Part shown: positions 1-11,434 of the stretch, one piece after another
Layout of the letters: the number at the start of each line of letters is the position of its first letter
How positions within the stretch are numbered: the stretch's first letter is position 1
Origin: Phycisphaerae bacterium
GTDB lineage: Bacteria; Planctomycetota; Phycisphaerae; Phycisphaerales; SM1A02
Direction of reading: 5' to 3'
DNA length: 64,000 nucleotides
Assembly (NCBI GenBank): GCA_016795065.1
Contig: JAEUIU010000051.1
Coordinates: forward strand, 1 to 64,000
Translations under genes and position numbers: made by a program
The notes under the pieces: model-generated
What the model was told of the DNA's origin: nothing
Seen by the model: only the letters and a program-made list of their open reading frames with translations
Databases searched by the model: none

Positions 1-318
1 AACGACGCACCGGCGCTCGCTAGCGCCGATGTCGGAATCGCCATGGGTGCGGGCGGGACGGACGTCGCCCTTGAGGCGGCCGATGCGGCCCTCATGAACG
101 ACGATCTGCGGAAGCTGCCTTTCGCCATCGGGCTGAGCCGCGCGGCCCGGCGCATCGTCCTCCAGAACATCACGATTTCCATGGGAGTCGTGGTGCTGCT
201 GGTGATCCTAGCGACCTTCGGCGCGGTGCCGATGCCGATCGCCGTCATCATGCACGAGGGCAGCACGGTCGTCGTCGTCCTCAATGCGCTTCGCCTCCTC
301 CGCTACGACAGCCTTTGA
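1..318 (+). CDS. P1B-type heavy-metal-transporting ATPase, C-terminal part
   Basis: Only the 3' end lies in the window; the reading frame is open from base 1. It begins with NDAPAL, the end of the P-domain hinge typical of P-type ATPases, continues through the conserved [13 protein letters not shown] segment, and ends with two membrane segments. The last one carries [20 protein letters not shown]-x-T motif in the final helix is known from the P1B-4 subgroup (Co, Zn or Fe exporters), so export of a divalent metal from the cytoplasm is the likely role; the metal-binding motif of the earlier helix is outside the window, so specificity is not settled. It converges with kdpE, with only 18 bp between the stop codons. 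Confidence 0.85.
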   Translation, partial: NDAPALASADVGIAMGAGGTDVALEAADAALMNDDLRKLPFAIGLSRAARRIVLQNITISMGVVVLLVILATFGAVPMPIAVIMHEGSTVVVVLNALRLLRYDSL

Positions 319-336
319 AGGCGACGAGAGGATCGC

Positions 337-1065
337 TCAGGTCCCCTCGACCAGCCGATAGCCAACACCTGGCTCGGTGAGGAGAAACCTCGGCTGGGAC
401 GGATCACGTTCGAGCTTCGTACGCAATTGACCCGCGTAGACACGGAGGTACTGCACGTCACCGGCGTGCGGCGGTCCCCACACCTCAACGAGAAGCTGGC
501 GATGCGTGAGCACCTTGCCTGCATGGCGCACGAGCATCGCCAACAGCTTGAACTCCGTCGGCGTCAGGCGGACATCGGTCTCTTGTCCGTTCTCGATCAA
601 TGTCACCCGACGCCGGGAAAGATCGACGCGAAGGCGACGGCCTTCCTCGGCAGCCTCCCAAACGGCATCGGTGCTTCCAAGCGGCTCGCGCCGGGCGGCA
701 TGCCGTAGCGCCACCCGAATGCGGGCCGCCAGCTCGCCGACACCGAACGGCTTGGTGAGATAGTCGTCGGCACCGACGTCCAGCGCAGCAACCTTGTCCG
801 ACTCCTGACCGCGGGCCGAGAGTACGACGATCGGCAGTTGCGTCCAGGTCCGGATCGATCTCGCCACGTCGATGCCGTCACCATCGGGCAACGTGAGGTC
901 CAGCAGAATCAGGTCCGGCGGATGCTGGGCGGCCTGAAGCAACCCGTCGCGGGCCGTCGTCGCCTCTTCGATCTCGTAGCCATGCGCACCTAACGTGGCG
1001 CGCAGGAAGCGGCGGATCGGGGCCTCGTCCTCGATGACCAGGATGCGCGGCTTGAGTTCGCTCAT
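337..1065 (-). CDS. kdpE: KdpE, potassium-operon response regulator
   Basis: A 242-residue OmpR/PhoB-type response regulator. The receiver domain occupies about residues 6-120 with acidic residues E12-D13, phospho-acceptor D56 (LLDLTLPDG) and the conserved K105 (LTKPF). A winged-helix DNA-binding domain fills about 145-240 and ends GVGYRLVEGT. It is the last gene of the kdp operon; its start codon overlaps the kdpD stop (ATGA), which supports co-translation with its cognate kinase. Known role in the family: phosphorylated by KdpD at low K+ or high ionic strength, then activates kdpFABC. Leu25 is encoded by a rare TTA inside a CCTAAC/GTTAGG hexamer. Confidence 0.96.
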   Translation of the reverse strand: MSELKPRILVIEDEAPIRRFLRATLGAHGYEIEEATTARDGLLQAAQHPPDLILLDLTLPDGDGIDVARSIRTWTQLPIVVLSARGQESDKVAALDVGADDYLTKPFGVGELAARIRVALRHAARREPLGSTDAVWEAAEEGRRLRVDLSRRRVTLIENGQETDVRLTPTEFKLLAMLVRHAGKVLTHRQLLVEVWGPPHAGDVQYLRVYAGQLRTKLERDPSQPRFLLTEPGVGYRLVEGT

Positions 1066-3788
1066 GGCGCCTCCCGATCGGCCTGGTCCACGGGAACGCT
1101 CGGCTGGTCGCGCTCGAAGGGTAACGCGATCGTGAACGCAGCGCCTCCCTCGGGCGCTCGCTGAGCCCAGATGCGTCCTCCGTGGGCTTCCACGATCCCG
1201 CGACAGACGGTCAGGCCCAGCCCAAGCCCGCTTCCCGATTCGCGGCCGCGCGACCCACGATAGAAGCGGTTGAAGACGCTGCGGATCTCGTCCGAATCGA
1301 GTCCCGGTCCGTTGTCGCGCACCTGGATCATCAGGTCATTCTCGTCCAGCCACGCCGCGATCTCGATCGAGGCGTTCGGCGGGGTATGTCGCAGTGCGTT
1401 GTCGACGAGGTTGTGGATCACCTGCGACATCATGACCGCATCGACGCGCAGCAGGGGCAGGTCGGAGGGAACGATGGTCCGGAACGTGCGCCGCGAAAGA
1501 GGCTCCCGAAGCCGACCGATACCGGTGCCAACGATCTCCTGCACCGTGGTCCACTCCCGCCGCGGGTCTACACCGCCGGACTCAAGCCGCGTCGCGAAAA
1601 CCAGATCCGAGACCAGATCCGAAAGCCGATCCGATTCCTCGGCGATTCCGCGAAGGAGCTCCCGACGCGTCGATTCGCCGATCGCTTCCGGTGCGTCCAG
1701 CAACGTGCTCGCCGCTCCGGCGATGCTGGCCAGCGGCGTCCGCAAGTCGTGCGAGACCGAGCTGAGGAGCGCGCTCCGCAACCGCTCGCGATCGGCATCA
1801 AGCGTTGCCCGCTGGTGGGCTTCCATCAGGCTGACCCGCTCCAAGGCGAGCGCGATCTGCTCGGCGAAGGTCGCGAGATGGGCCTGAACATCGGCCGCCT
1901 CGAGGGACGAACGTACCGGCGGTCGCAGGCTCAGCACACCTAGCGTTCCGCGCGGCCCGGCGACGGGAACGTGTCGGCCGCTCGCAGCGGGAAGCGATGT
2001 CGTCCCGACGCCAGCCGGCGCAGCGTGGTCGTAGCTCCAGCGGGCGACGGCTCGCTCACGATCGTCAAGCCAGTCGGGCGGGCCCGCGATGCCCAGCGCC
2101 TCAAGCGTTCCCTGGCCCGCTTCCAGCACCAGCACGGCCGCATCGCAAGCGAAGGAATCACGGGCCCGCGTCGCCCCGATCGTGGCGACCTCGACCGCCG
2201 TGCGTGCCGAGGCCAGGGCACGCGACATCGCGTAGAGCTCACCGGTTCGCATCGCCCGCTCGCGGGCACTCTCGGCGACGCGCCGAAAGTTCGCCGTGAG
2301 TTGGGCGATCAGGAGGCCAACGATGAGCATCGCTCCGAAGGTGATGAGGAACTGCACGTCACTCACGGCGAAGGTGAGCGCAGGGGGCACGAAGAAGAAG
2401 TCGAAGGCGGCGACGCTCAGGAGCGCGGCGAGCGAGGTTGCGAATCGCCGACCGGCGGTCGAGACGAGCACCACCGCGAGCAGGAAGACCATTGAGACGT
2501 TTGCGAGATCGAACTCCTTCAGAAGCGTCGCCGCGAGGAGCGTCGCCCCACCGACCGCACCGACCGCGACCGCGGCTTGACCAAGCCTTCCCCCAAGGCG
2601 ACTGCCCGATAGCGTTGATATCCCGGCGGTTGGCGAGGCCGGGCCACCGTCGCCGCGAACCACGTGCACGTCGATGTCGCCGCTGCAGCGGATCACCTCC
2701 TGAACGAAGGAGCCCCGAAGCACCTCACTCCATCGCGATCGTGCGGTCTTTCCAAGGACGATACGACTCACGTTTCGGCCGCGGGCAAACTCCACGATCT
2801 CGCGGACCGCATCCGTCCCGGTCAGGACCACCGTGTCCGCACCCAGGCGTTCGGCAAGCGCCAACGTCTGCCGTACCCGCTCGCGATCGGCCGGCGGCAG
2901 CCTCGTCGACGCCGGTGTCTCGACGTACACCGCAACGAGTTGGGCCCGCAGGCCGGCGGCGATCCGCCGAGCGGCCCGCACCACCGTCGGCGCGAGCGGG
3001 CTCGGACTCACCGCAACGAGGATTCGGTCCGAGGTCGGCCACGCGACGCGAATCCCCTGCTCCGACTTCATCTCGCCCATCCGCGCATCGACCCACTCGG
3101 CGGTCTTTCGCAAGGCAAGCTCGCGCAACGCGGCGAGATTCTCGCGCCGGAAGAACGATGCCTGGGCGGCTCGCGCCGACTCCGGCACGTAGACCTTGCC
3201 CTGCTGCAACCGTTCGATCAGGGCATCCGGCGGAAGGTCGACAAGCTCGACCTCGGTCGCCTCGTCCAGGACATCATCGGGAACGGTCTCGCGCACCTCG
3301 ATGCCGGTCACCTGGCGGATGACGTCGTTGAGGCTTTCGATGTGCTGCACGTTGAGCGTGGTGAGAACATCGATGCCCGCGTCAAGGACACACTGCACGT
3401 CCTGCCAACGTTTCCCGAAGCGCGAGCCCGGTGCGTTGGTGTGGGCGAGCTCGTCCATGACCAGGACAGAGGGTCGACGGCGCAACGCCGCGTCGAGGTC
3501 AAACTCTTCGAGCGTCGTGCCGCGATACTCAATCGTCTGCCGCGGCAGGATGTCGAGTCCGAGCAGAAGCCGTTCCGTCTCGGCCCGGCGATGGGTTTCC
3601 ACCACGCCAATGACCACGTCGACGCCCTCATGGGCAAGACGTTGGGCTGCCGAGAGCATCGCAAAGGTCTTGCCGACGCCCGGGGCCATGCCCAGGAAGA
3701 TCCGGCATCGGCCTCGCTTCGCCTTGCCGCTCTCCTCGCGCACGCGGGCAAGGGCCTCATCGGGCGATGGTCGCCGCGGCTCGCTCAT
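1062..3788 (-). CDS. kdpD: KdpD, K+-responsive sensor histidine kinase
   Basis: A 908-residue protein close to the usual KdpD length (about 900). The N-terminal KdpD domain has Walker A GMAPGVGKT at residues 33-41 and a DELAHTN Walker B. It is followed by a UspA-like domain (about 250-370), four membrane segments (about 400-500), a GAF-like region, a HisKA box with H680 in VSHDLRTPL, and an ATPase domain with NLVDNALRH and GLGLGLTVC. It senses K+ limitation in known systems and controls KdpE. The start overlaps the kdpC stop and its stop overlaps kdpE, so kdpC-D-E are translationally coupled. Confidence 0.96.
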   Translation of the reverse strand: MSEPRRPSPDEALARVREESGKAKRGRCRIFLGMAPGVGKTFAMLSAAQRLAHEGVDVVIGVVETHRRAETERLLLGLDILPRQTIEYRGTTLEEFDLDAALRRRPSVLVMDELAHTNAPGSRFGKRWQDVQCVLDAGIDVLTTLNVQHIESLNDVIRQVTGIEVRETVPDDVLDEATEVELVDLPPDALIERLQQGKVYVPESARAAQASFFRRENLAALRELALRKTAEWVDARMGEMKSEQGIRVAWPTSDRILVAVSPSPLAPTVVRAARRIAAGLRAQLVAVYVETPASTRLPPADRERVRQTLALAERLGADTVVLTGTDAVREIVEFARGRNVSRIVLGKTARSRWSEVLRGSFVQEVIRCSGDIDVHVVRGDGGPASPTAGISTLSGSRLGGRLGQAAVAVGAVGGATLLAATLLKEFDLANVSMVFLLAVVLVSTAGRRFATSLAALLSVAAFDFFFVPPALTFAVSDVQFLITFGAMLIVGLLIAQLTANFRRVAESARERAMRTGELYAMSRALASARTAVEVATIGATRARDSFACDAAVLVLEAGQGTLEALGIAGPPDWLDDRERAVARWSYDHAAPAGVGTTSLPAASGRHVPVAGPRGTLGVLSLRPPVRSSLEAADVQAHLATFAEQIALALERVSLMEAHQRATLDADRERLRSALLSSVSHDLRTPLASIAGAASTLLDAPEAIGESTRRELLRGIAEESDRLSDLVSDLVFATRLESGGVDPRREWTTVQEIVGTGIGRLREPLSRRTFRTIVPSDLPLLRVDAVMMSQVIHNLVDNALRHTPPNASIEIAAWLDENDLMIQVRDNGPGLDSDEIRSVFNRFYRGSRGRESGSGLGLGLTVCRGIVEAHGGRIWAQRAPEGGAAFTIALPFERDQPSVPVDQADREAP

Positions 3789-4426
3789 ACCTTCGATGGT
3801 ACGGCCTTTCCGTCCGTCCCACCCAGACGTCCAAGAGTCCGGTCCAAGTCAATGTTGACTTCGAGGACGTTGACGCGCGGCTCGCCCAACACGCCGAAGG
3901 TGCGGCCCAGCGTGTGCCGTTCAAGAATCTCGCGCACCTTCGCCGGTTCGGCGCCGCGGACTGCGGCGATGCGGGCCACCTGGCGCTCGGCGCCTGCCGG
4001 AGAGATGTGGGGATCGAGACCCGAGCCGGAGGCAGTCACGAGGTCCGACGGCACCGGGGCGTCGCCGCCAAGTCCACTGCGGAATCGCGCGACGCGCTCG
4101 CCCACCGTCGCGATGAGCCCGGCATTCGTCGGCCCCAGGTTCGACCCCGAGGATCCGGTCAACGTGGTCGGGTTGAACGCCGTGTTAGGAAGCGGTCCGG
4201 TCGCGCTGGGTCGTCCCCAGAGGTATCCGGGGCCGTCGAATGGCTGGCCGATTAGCTCGGAGCCGATCGCGAGGCCGTCGCGCTCGATCAGGCTGCCTCG
4301 GGCCTGGTGCGGGAAGCCCAACTCCGCAATCAGGGTGATGCCCATTGGGTAGATGATGCCGCAGAGGATCGTCATGAACGTCATGGCGACGATGGCGGCA
4401 CGGACGTTGTCACGTATGGTTTCCAT
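3785..4426 (-). CDS. kdpC: KdpC, K+-transporting ATPase subunit C
   Basis: A 213-residue protein with one N-terminal membrane helix (about residues 10-32, AIVAMTFMTILCGIIYPMGI) and a periplasmic domain. The family hallmarks GYLWGRPSAT, a NLGPTN segment and DPHISPAGAERQVARIA are present. KdpC stabilises the KdpA-KdpB complex and is required for high-affinity K+ uptake. It is slightly longer than E. coli KdpC (190). It lies 9 bp downstream of kdpB and overlaps kdpD by 4 bp. Confidence 0.96.
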   Translation of the reverse strand: METIRDNVRAAIVAMTFMTILCGIIYPMGITLIAELGFPHQARGSLIERDGLAIGSELIGQPFDGPGYLWGRPSATGPLPNTAFNPTTLTGSSGSNLGPTNAGLIATVGERVARFRSGLGGDAPVPSDLVTASGSGLDPHISPAGAERQVARIAAVRGAEPAKVREILERHTLGRTFGVLGEPRVNVLEVNIDLDRTLGRLGGTDGKAVPSKV

Positions 4427-4435
4427 GGATATGCC

Positions 4436-6519
<2,084 letters not shown>

Positions 6520-6523
<4 letters not shown>

Positions 6524-8277
6524 GAGACACCTCCCGTCTGCAGGCGAAGTTGCTCCACCACCGGTCCCAGGGCGAGGGCGGGCACGAACGTGAGCACACC
6601 AACGATCAGTACCACCGCGATCAGAAGCCCGACGAAGAGCGGCGTATGGGTCGGCAATGTCCCGATCGAGGGGGCGACCGTTCCCTTGCGCCCGAGCGAA
6701 CCGGCGATGGCAAGCACCGGCACGATCACCCAGAAGCGGCCGACAAACATGCAGGTGCCTAACGCCATGTTCCAGAACGGCGTGTTAGCGGAGATGCCGC
6801 CGAACGCCGAACCGTTGTTGTTTGAGGCCGACGAGAACGCGTAGAGGATCTCGCTGAAGCCGTGTGGCCCGGGGTTCGGCGCCGCTGCGGCCGTCGCCTC
6901 GAGGCTCGATGCCACCGCGGTTCCGATGAGGACCATGGCCGACGGCGCCAGGAGCGCGATCGCCGCCATCTTCATCTCGAAGGGCCCGATCTTCTTGCGG
7001 AGGTATTCGGGCGTTCGACCCACCATGAGGCCGGACACGAAGACCGTGACCAAGACGAACAGGATCATCCCGTAGAGTCCCGAACCGACGCCGCCAAAGA
7101 CGACCTCACCGAGCTGCATGAGAAGCATGGCGATGCCGCCGGCAATCGGCGTGAAGGAGTCGTGCATCGCGTTCACCGAACCATTGCTCGCGGCGGTCGT
7201 GAAGGCGCCCCACAGGACGGAGGCGGGCACGCCGAAGCGCGTCTCTTTGCCCTCCATCGCGGTCGGCACGTCCACACCGAGAGCGGCGAGGGCGGGGACG
7301 CCGTGGCTTTCGCTGATCCACATGCCGGCGAGGGCAAGGATGAGCAGGACACTCATCGCCGCCAGGATGGCGAACCCCTGTCGCCGGTCCCGCACCCAGA
7401 CGCCGAAACTGCAGCAAAGCGCTGCGGGCAGCAAAAGGATCGAAGCCGTCTCGAGTAGGTTCGAGAGCGGCGTTGGGTTCTCGAAGGGGTGGGCCGAGTT
7501 GACGTTGAAGTAGCCGCCGCCATTGGTTCCAAGCTGCTTGATGGCGATCTGCGACGCAGCCGGTCCGAGAGGCAGCGTCTGGGTCGTGGTGACCGTGCCG
7601 TCCGCTGCCGTGATGGGCTCGACGAGCGTGACGTCGGCGTACGGCCCAAGCGTCTGGACGACGCCTTGCGAGACCAGGACGATCGCGAGCAGGGCTGAGA
7701 GCGGCAGCAAGACGTGCACCGTCGAGCGAATGAGATCGCGCCAGAAACTCCCGAGGTCCACGCTGCGGGCGTTGCGAATGCCGCGGGCCAGCGCCGCCAT
7801 CACCCCGATGCCCACCGCCGCCGAAACGAAGTTCTGCGTGCAGAGAGCGAGCATCTGCGTCGCGTAGGACATCGTCGTCTCGCCCGCATAGCCCTGCCAG
7901 TTGGTGTTGGTGACGAAGGAGATCGCTGTGTTGAGGGCCGAGTCGGGCGTGACCGCGCCGAGCCCCGCCGGGTTGTTCGGCAAGATCCACTGGACGCGCT
8001 GGATCGCATAGGTCACCAGCAGTCCGGCGGCTGAGAAGAGGAGGACCGACGACGCGTACCCGCGCCAGGTCTGTCCGCCGCCCGCGGCATCGGACGGGCG
8101 GGGCACGCCACATGCGGCAAGAAGCATGCGCTCGAACGGACCGAGCAGCCGTTCGAACGGCGATCGCCCTCCGTCCATGATGCGGGCGATGTAGGTGCCA
8201 AGCGGAAAGGCCAGGACAAGCACCACGCCGACCGTGAGGATCGCTTGGGCCAGGCCAGGAGTCGGTGAGAGGGTCAT
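6520..8277 (-). CDS. kdpA: KdpA, K+-channel-like subunit
   Basis: The chosen ATG gives 585 residues starting [21 protein letters not shown] sits 10 bases upstream and the ATG overlaps the kdpF stop. A longer in-frame extension to 8400 is rejected because it runs across kdpF and the small upstream gene. About ten membrane helices and the repeated selectivity-filter-like loops are seen, for example [30 protein letters not shown] and [10 protein letters not shown]. KdpA binds and conducts K+ in the Kdp complex. One leucine (6760-6762) uses TTA in the recurrent GTTAGG hexamer. Confidence 0.96.
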
Positions 8278-8366
8278 TGGAATCGCTCCGGTCGCAAGAG
8301 TGCGACCACGAGGTACCCGAGGAGGAGCACCGCAACGAGCAGCGCCGAGGCATAGAGGGCGCTCAT
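8274..8366 (-). CDS. kdpF: KdpF, small single-helix Kdp subunit
   Basis: A 30-codon frame read from ATG at 8366 gives MSALYASALLVAVLLL followed by [14 protein letters not shown]. The single hydrophobic helix, the GYL-x-ALL-P-E-F ending typical of KdpF and the position immediately before kdpA identify it. The stop TGA overlaps the kdpA ATG (CAATGACC), and its own ATG overlaps the stop of the preceding small gene. KdpF stabilises the KdpABC complex in known systems. It is very short and easy to miss in automatic annotation. Confidence 0.88.
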   Translation of the reverse strand: MSALYASALLVAVLLLGYLVVALLRPERFQ

Positions 8367-8467
8367 CGCGCGTCCTCCTTCGGTTCGAGTGCGGCGGCAA
8401 GTCGGATCAGCCCGAAGGCCGAGGCGAGCAAAGCAATCAGGAGCCCGATGGCTAACAGGTCGCCCAT
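8363..8467 (-). CDS. Small membrane protein upstream of kdpF
   Basis: A 34-residue frame starts MGDLLAIGLLIALLASAFG and ends in a charged tail (LEPKEDAR). One membrane helix is predicted by eye. The stop overlaps the kdpF start in an ATGA junction, and the start lies 10 bp after the preceding beta-barrel gene, so it sits inside the kdp transcription unit. Small one-helix proteins in this position are known in some kdp operons, but I cannot name a family. It contains an in-frame TTA leucine followed by G. Confidence 0.6.
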   Translation of the reverse strand: MGDLLAIGLLIALLASAFGLIRLAAALEPKEDAR

Positions 8468-8477
8468 GACGGATGCC

Positions 8478-9227
8478 TTAGAAGAGGAAGGAAATGCCGG
8501 CCCCGACGAGCACATCGTCGGCCGCGTCGTTGAGCCCGAATCCGATCCGCGCGTCAAGCTGGATGCTCGGACCGATGCGCTGCCAGATGCCGAAGTCGAC
8601 CGCATGGGCCGCGTCGTCGTCGCGGCCGATCGGGAAGAGGGCGTAGTACTCGGCGAAGAGGGTCGTCTCCTCAAGGACCGTCCAGGATGCGAGGATCGAG
8701 CCGATTCCCTGGGTGAAATGCCCGTCGGCATCGCTCGGCCAGGCGGCGCCGGCATTGGCCAGCAGGGCCCAGCCCGACCCGAGATCCCAGGAGAGTGCGG
8801 CCTTCACCGTCGGGTCGACGTCGCCGGTCACGTCGGCGTTGCCGGTACCGACATAGGTCTGGGCCACCAGCACGGTGCGCGGCAGGAGCCCGTTCTGATC
8901 CAGGAGCTTCAGCTTCACGCCTAACGCCACGTCCGCGAAACCCTCGGCCGTGGTGCGACCCGAAGCCGAATCCTCGCGGCTGTCCACATAGCCGCTCCAC
9001 AGGGCCCGGAGCTCGAGGATGTCCTCGATGAGTCCGACGCGGGCGAGGATCTCGGGGCCGTTGATGACCTGCCGATCCGTGCCATCCCGGTCGCGCCAGG
9101 CGACGGTGAATCCGCTCTCGAGATTGAGGCGGAACGGCGGCATGATCGAGGTGCTGTCGCCGAAGCTTCCACGGTCGGTCGAGATGATCGCGGGAGGAGG
9201 AACGTCAGGTGTCGTGCTCAGGTCCAT
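8478..9227 (-). CDS. Outer-membrane beta-barrel transporter-like protein (Phenol_MetA_deg-like)
   Basis: A 249-residue protein rich in alternating polar/hydrophobic segments. It contains PPFRLNLESGFTVAWRDRDG, a repeated amphipathic strand pattern, ADVALGVKLKLL, and a C-terminal DARIGFGLNDAADDVLVGAG ending in Phe (SFLF), as expected for a barrel. The pattern resembles the 'transporter/MetA-pathway of phenol degradation' barrel family; this is similarity by eye. The ATG at 9227 has GGAG nine bases upstream. No signal peptide is visible at that start, which is odd for an outer-membrane protein. It directly precedes the kdp genes and is probably co-transcribed with them. Confidence 0.6.
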   Translation of the reverse strand: MDLSTTPDVPPPAIISTDRGSFGDSTSIMPPFRLNLESGFTVAWRDRDGTDRQVINGPEILARVGLIEDILELRALWSGYVDSREDSASGRTTAEGFADVALGVKLKLLDQNGLLPRTVLVAQTYVGTGNADVTGDVDPTVKAALSWDLGSGWALLANAGAAWPSDADGHFTQGIGSILASWTVLEETTLFAEYYALFPIGRDDDAAHAVDFGIWQRIGPSIQLDARIGFGLNDAADDVLVGAGISFLF

Positions 9228-9355
9228 GAGAACTCCAATCGCCGGTGAGAATCGAGTCGCACCGGACAGTTGGAGGAAGCATCGGCCTCTTGCGGCCCCA
9301 CGTCGATGCAGCGCGCATCAGAAGCGAGGCCCGGCGCATCAGGAGCGCATAAAGA

Positions 9356-9393
9356 CGGGTTCGCGCCTGGGCAGTGCCCGAGGCGCGAACCCG
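9356..9393 (-). terminator. Intrinsic terminator after the porin gene
   Basis: CGGGTTCGCGCCTGGGC (9356-9372) pairs with GCCC, one bulged base and AGGCGCGAACCCG (to 9393) around an AGT loop, giving a stem of 17 pairs. On the minus strand it is followed by TCTTTATG, a short T-rich run. It lies 36 bp past the porin stop, so the porin is probably terminated before the 9227 gene and kdp operon. Confidence 0.75.
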
Positions 9394-9428
9394 TCGGAGA
9401 AGCGGGCGGAATGCTCGCGAGAATCCGC

Positions 9429-10949
9429 TCAGAATGAGAGCTGAATCTGCGAGCGCAGGACGAACTGGCCATCCTGGGTCGCGGCACCGGTCGCGGTCTG
9501 GTCACTCAGCCAGTTTCCACCGCTGGAATTGAAGTCCACCACCGGATCAAGCGCGAAGCCGACATCGGTCGTCCACTTGATGCCAGTGTTCGATGAGCCC
9601 ATCGGATACCAGTTCACGCCGGCGGTGACGATCGAGTTACTTTCGCCGTCGGCGAGCAGAGACGCTGTTCGGAACTTGTTGCTGTCGGTGTCGCCAAACT
9701 CGTAGCGACCGAAGATCTCAAGGTCTTCGGTGACGAAGAAGCCGCCCTGCACCGCGAAGCCGAATTGCTCGAGCGAGTCATCGGTGCCCCCGCCGCGCGT
9801 CGAGACCGCCGAGTTGAGTCCGACCTGGCGGTAGACCGCGTACGCGAAGAGGTTCGCGCCGCCGAAGTCGACCGTCACATCACCGGTCACGCCGAACATG
9901 TCCTCCACACCTGCCGAATTTGCGGTGTTCGGGCGGAGGCTCTGCCCCATCGCGCCGAGGCCGAGCATGACGCCGAGTTCCTCGCCGCGGAAGCTCGTCA
10001 GGTCGCGGAACTGCTTCCACTGTCCGGCGAGCTTCAGCTCAGCCCGACCCGCGAACGCCCAGTCGGTGTCGTTGGTCTGGAAGTCGCTGAGGTACGCACC
10101 GGAGTAGTCGCTCAGGGCGCCACTGCCGGTGGTCGGACCAACGCGGTTGGCGCGAAGGCCGTCACCGTAGAAGCCCTGGATGCGGAACATGTCCTGCTCC
10201 CACTCGACCTGCACGCCTTGCGAGAACTTGGTCGTGAACGTGTCGTTGACGAGCGTTCGCTCAACGGCAAGTTGCGAAGAGCTGGAGACGAGTTCCTCGC
10301 GGAGAAACGGCGCCTTGAACTGGCCTGCTCGAATCGAGAAGCCATTGCCAAAGCCCTTCTGCACCCAGATGTCCTCGATCGAGCCGACCACGTCGCGGTT
10401 GCTCAGGGTCTGGGCGCCGGACGAGATCGACGTGCTCGCCCGGTTGAAGACCGGCTTCACCTCGAAGGTCAGCGAGGGATCGATGATGTGGCCGGCAAGA
10501 GTGAGCTTTGTGCGTCGGTTCTCGAAGCCGTAGTTCTTTTCGGTCTGTCCCGACACCGAGTCCGGCACGTCGCGGAAGTTCGCGGCCCAACGGAACTGGA
10601 CCTGCCCCTTGACGTTCAGACGGAACGTGCCGTCGGAACTGCCGAGAAAGAACCCCTTGTTCCAGCCTGCGGTCGCCCCGTCGGCCTGAAGACTGGCGCG
10701 GCTGTCGGCATCGGCGAGGACATCCTGCACGATTCCGCGAATGTCCGCGGCGCGGGCTTCCGTCAGCCATTCGCCGTCCTTCGAGGCAACTTCCTCAAGC
10801 TTCGCGACCTTGGCCGCAAGCTCCTGGTTCTGCTGACGAAGCTCGTCGATCTGTCGAATCGCATCATCCGTTCCCGCGGCCATCACGGCGCCGCTCAGGC
10901 CAACGGCAGTCGCGGCCGCCACCATGCCGATCGTTCCGGTTCGAGTCAT
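9429..10949 (-). CDS. Phosphate-selective-type (OprO/OprP) porin
   Basis: A 506-residue protein. It has a signal peptide (residues 1 to about 25, MTRTGTIGMVAAATAVGLSG ending AVMAAG), then a short coiled coil (RQIDELRQQNQELAAKVAKL) as in trimeric planctomycete and cyanobacterial porins, then a barrel with the OprO/P-like KPVFNRAS, IRAGQFKAPFLREE and GRYEFGDTDSN segments, and a C-terminal Phe (RSQIQLSF). It should form an outer-membrane channel; anion or phosphate selectivity is only implied by family. It is upstream of the potassium genes but separated by a terminator. Confidence 0.82.
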   Translation of the reverse strand: MTRTGTIGMVAAATAVGLSGAVMAAGTDDAIRQIDELRQQNQELAAKVAKLEEVASKDGEWLTEARAADIRGIVQDVLADADSRASLQADGATAGWNKGFFLGSSDGTFRLNVKGQVQFRWAANFRDVPDSVSGQTEKNYGFENRRTKLTLAGHIIDPSLTFEVKPVFNRASTSISSGAQTLSNRDVVGSIEDIWVQKGFGNGFSIRAGQFKAPFLREELVSSSSQLAVERTLVNDTFTTKFSQGVQVEWEQDMFRIQGFYGDGLRANRVGPTTGSGALSDYSGAYLSDFQTNDTDWAFAGRAELKLAGQWKQFRDLTSFRGEELGVMLGLGAMGQSLRPNTANSAGVEDMFGVTGDVTVDFGGANLFAYAVYRQVGLNSAVSTRGGGTDDSLEQFGFAVQGGFFVTEDLEIFGRYEFGDTDSNKFRTASLLADGESNSIVTAGVNWYPMGSSNTGIKWTTDVGFALDPVVDFNSSGGNWLSDQTATGAATQDGQFVLRSQIQLSF

Positions 10950-11434
10950 GCACGCATCTCCTTATGGGGGGTTTCGCGAGCAGGCAACCCGGGCCCACTG
11001 CCCCGTCGCCTGATCGCCGCACACCGTGCGAACCCCCGATGAGATGCGAAAGGTACGGCTGCATGAGTGCGGCGCAATGATCACGCAGCGCTCACGAAAC
11101 GCCAATGACGATCTGAACACGGACCGACCCCGCGGGTGAATCCGCAATACCCTTTCCCATCAACGCTTGCGGCGGGCGAGTTGTTAGGCCTTCACGTTTT
11201 CTTTGCGCAGAAGAAACGTGAAACCGCATATCCGCTCGCAGAAGGCTCACCCGTCGCGAACCGTTTTCGTGAAGGCCGTGTGAAGATTGCGCTCCCGTTC
11301 ACGCACCTTGTCCTTCTCGCCATTGCCGATCGGTCGCGAATCGGCATCCTGTGGCCCCGTGAGCGAAACCGCTCTAGCAGCCCGTGGCGAAAGTCATTCG
11401 GACTGCGGACGCCATGGAAAAAGGACCCAACACG
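10950..11434. other. Intergenic region between divergent porin and lipoprotein genes, with an imperfect hairpin
   Basis: No convincing gene in 485 bp. It must hold the promoters of the minus-strand porin and the plus-strand lipoprotein. The only clear structure is TTCACGTTTTCTT (11191-11203) against AAGAAACGTGAA (11211-11222) with a 7-base loop and one bulge. It directly follows a GTTAGGCC copy of the recurrent hexamer (11183). It could be an operator, an attenuator or an upstream terminator; nothing in the sequence decides between these. Confidence 0.4.

Noticed and set aside
2664-4352. 562-codon frame antisense to kdpD and kdpC
   Set aside because: It spans two clear genes in the opposite direction and their junction; no family features.
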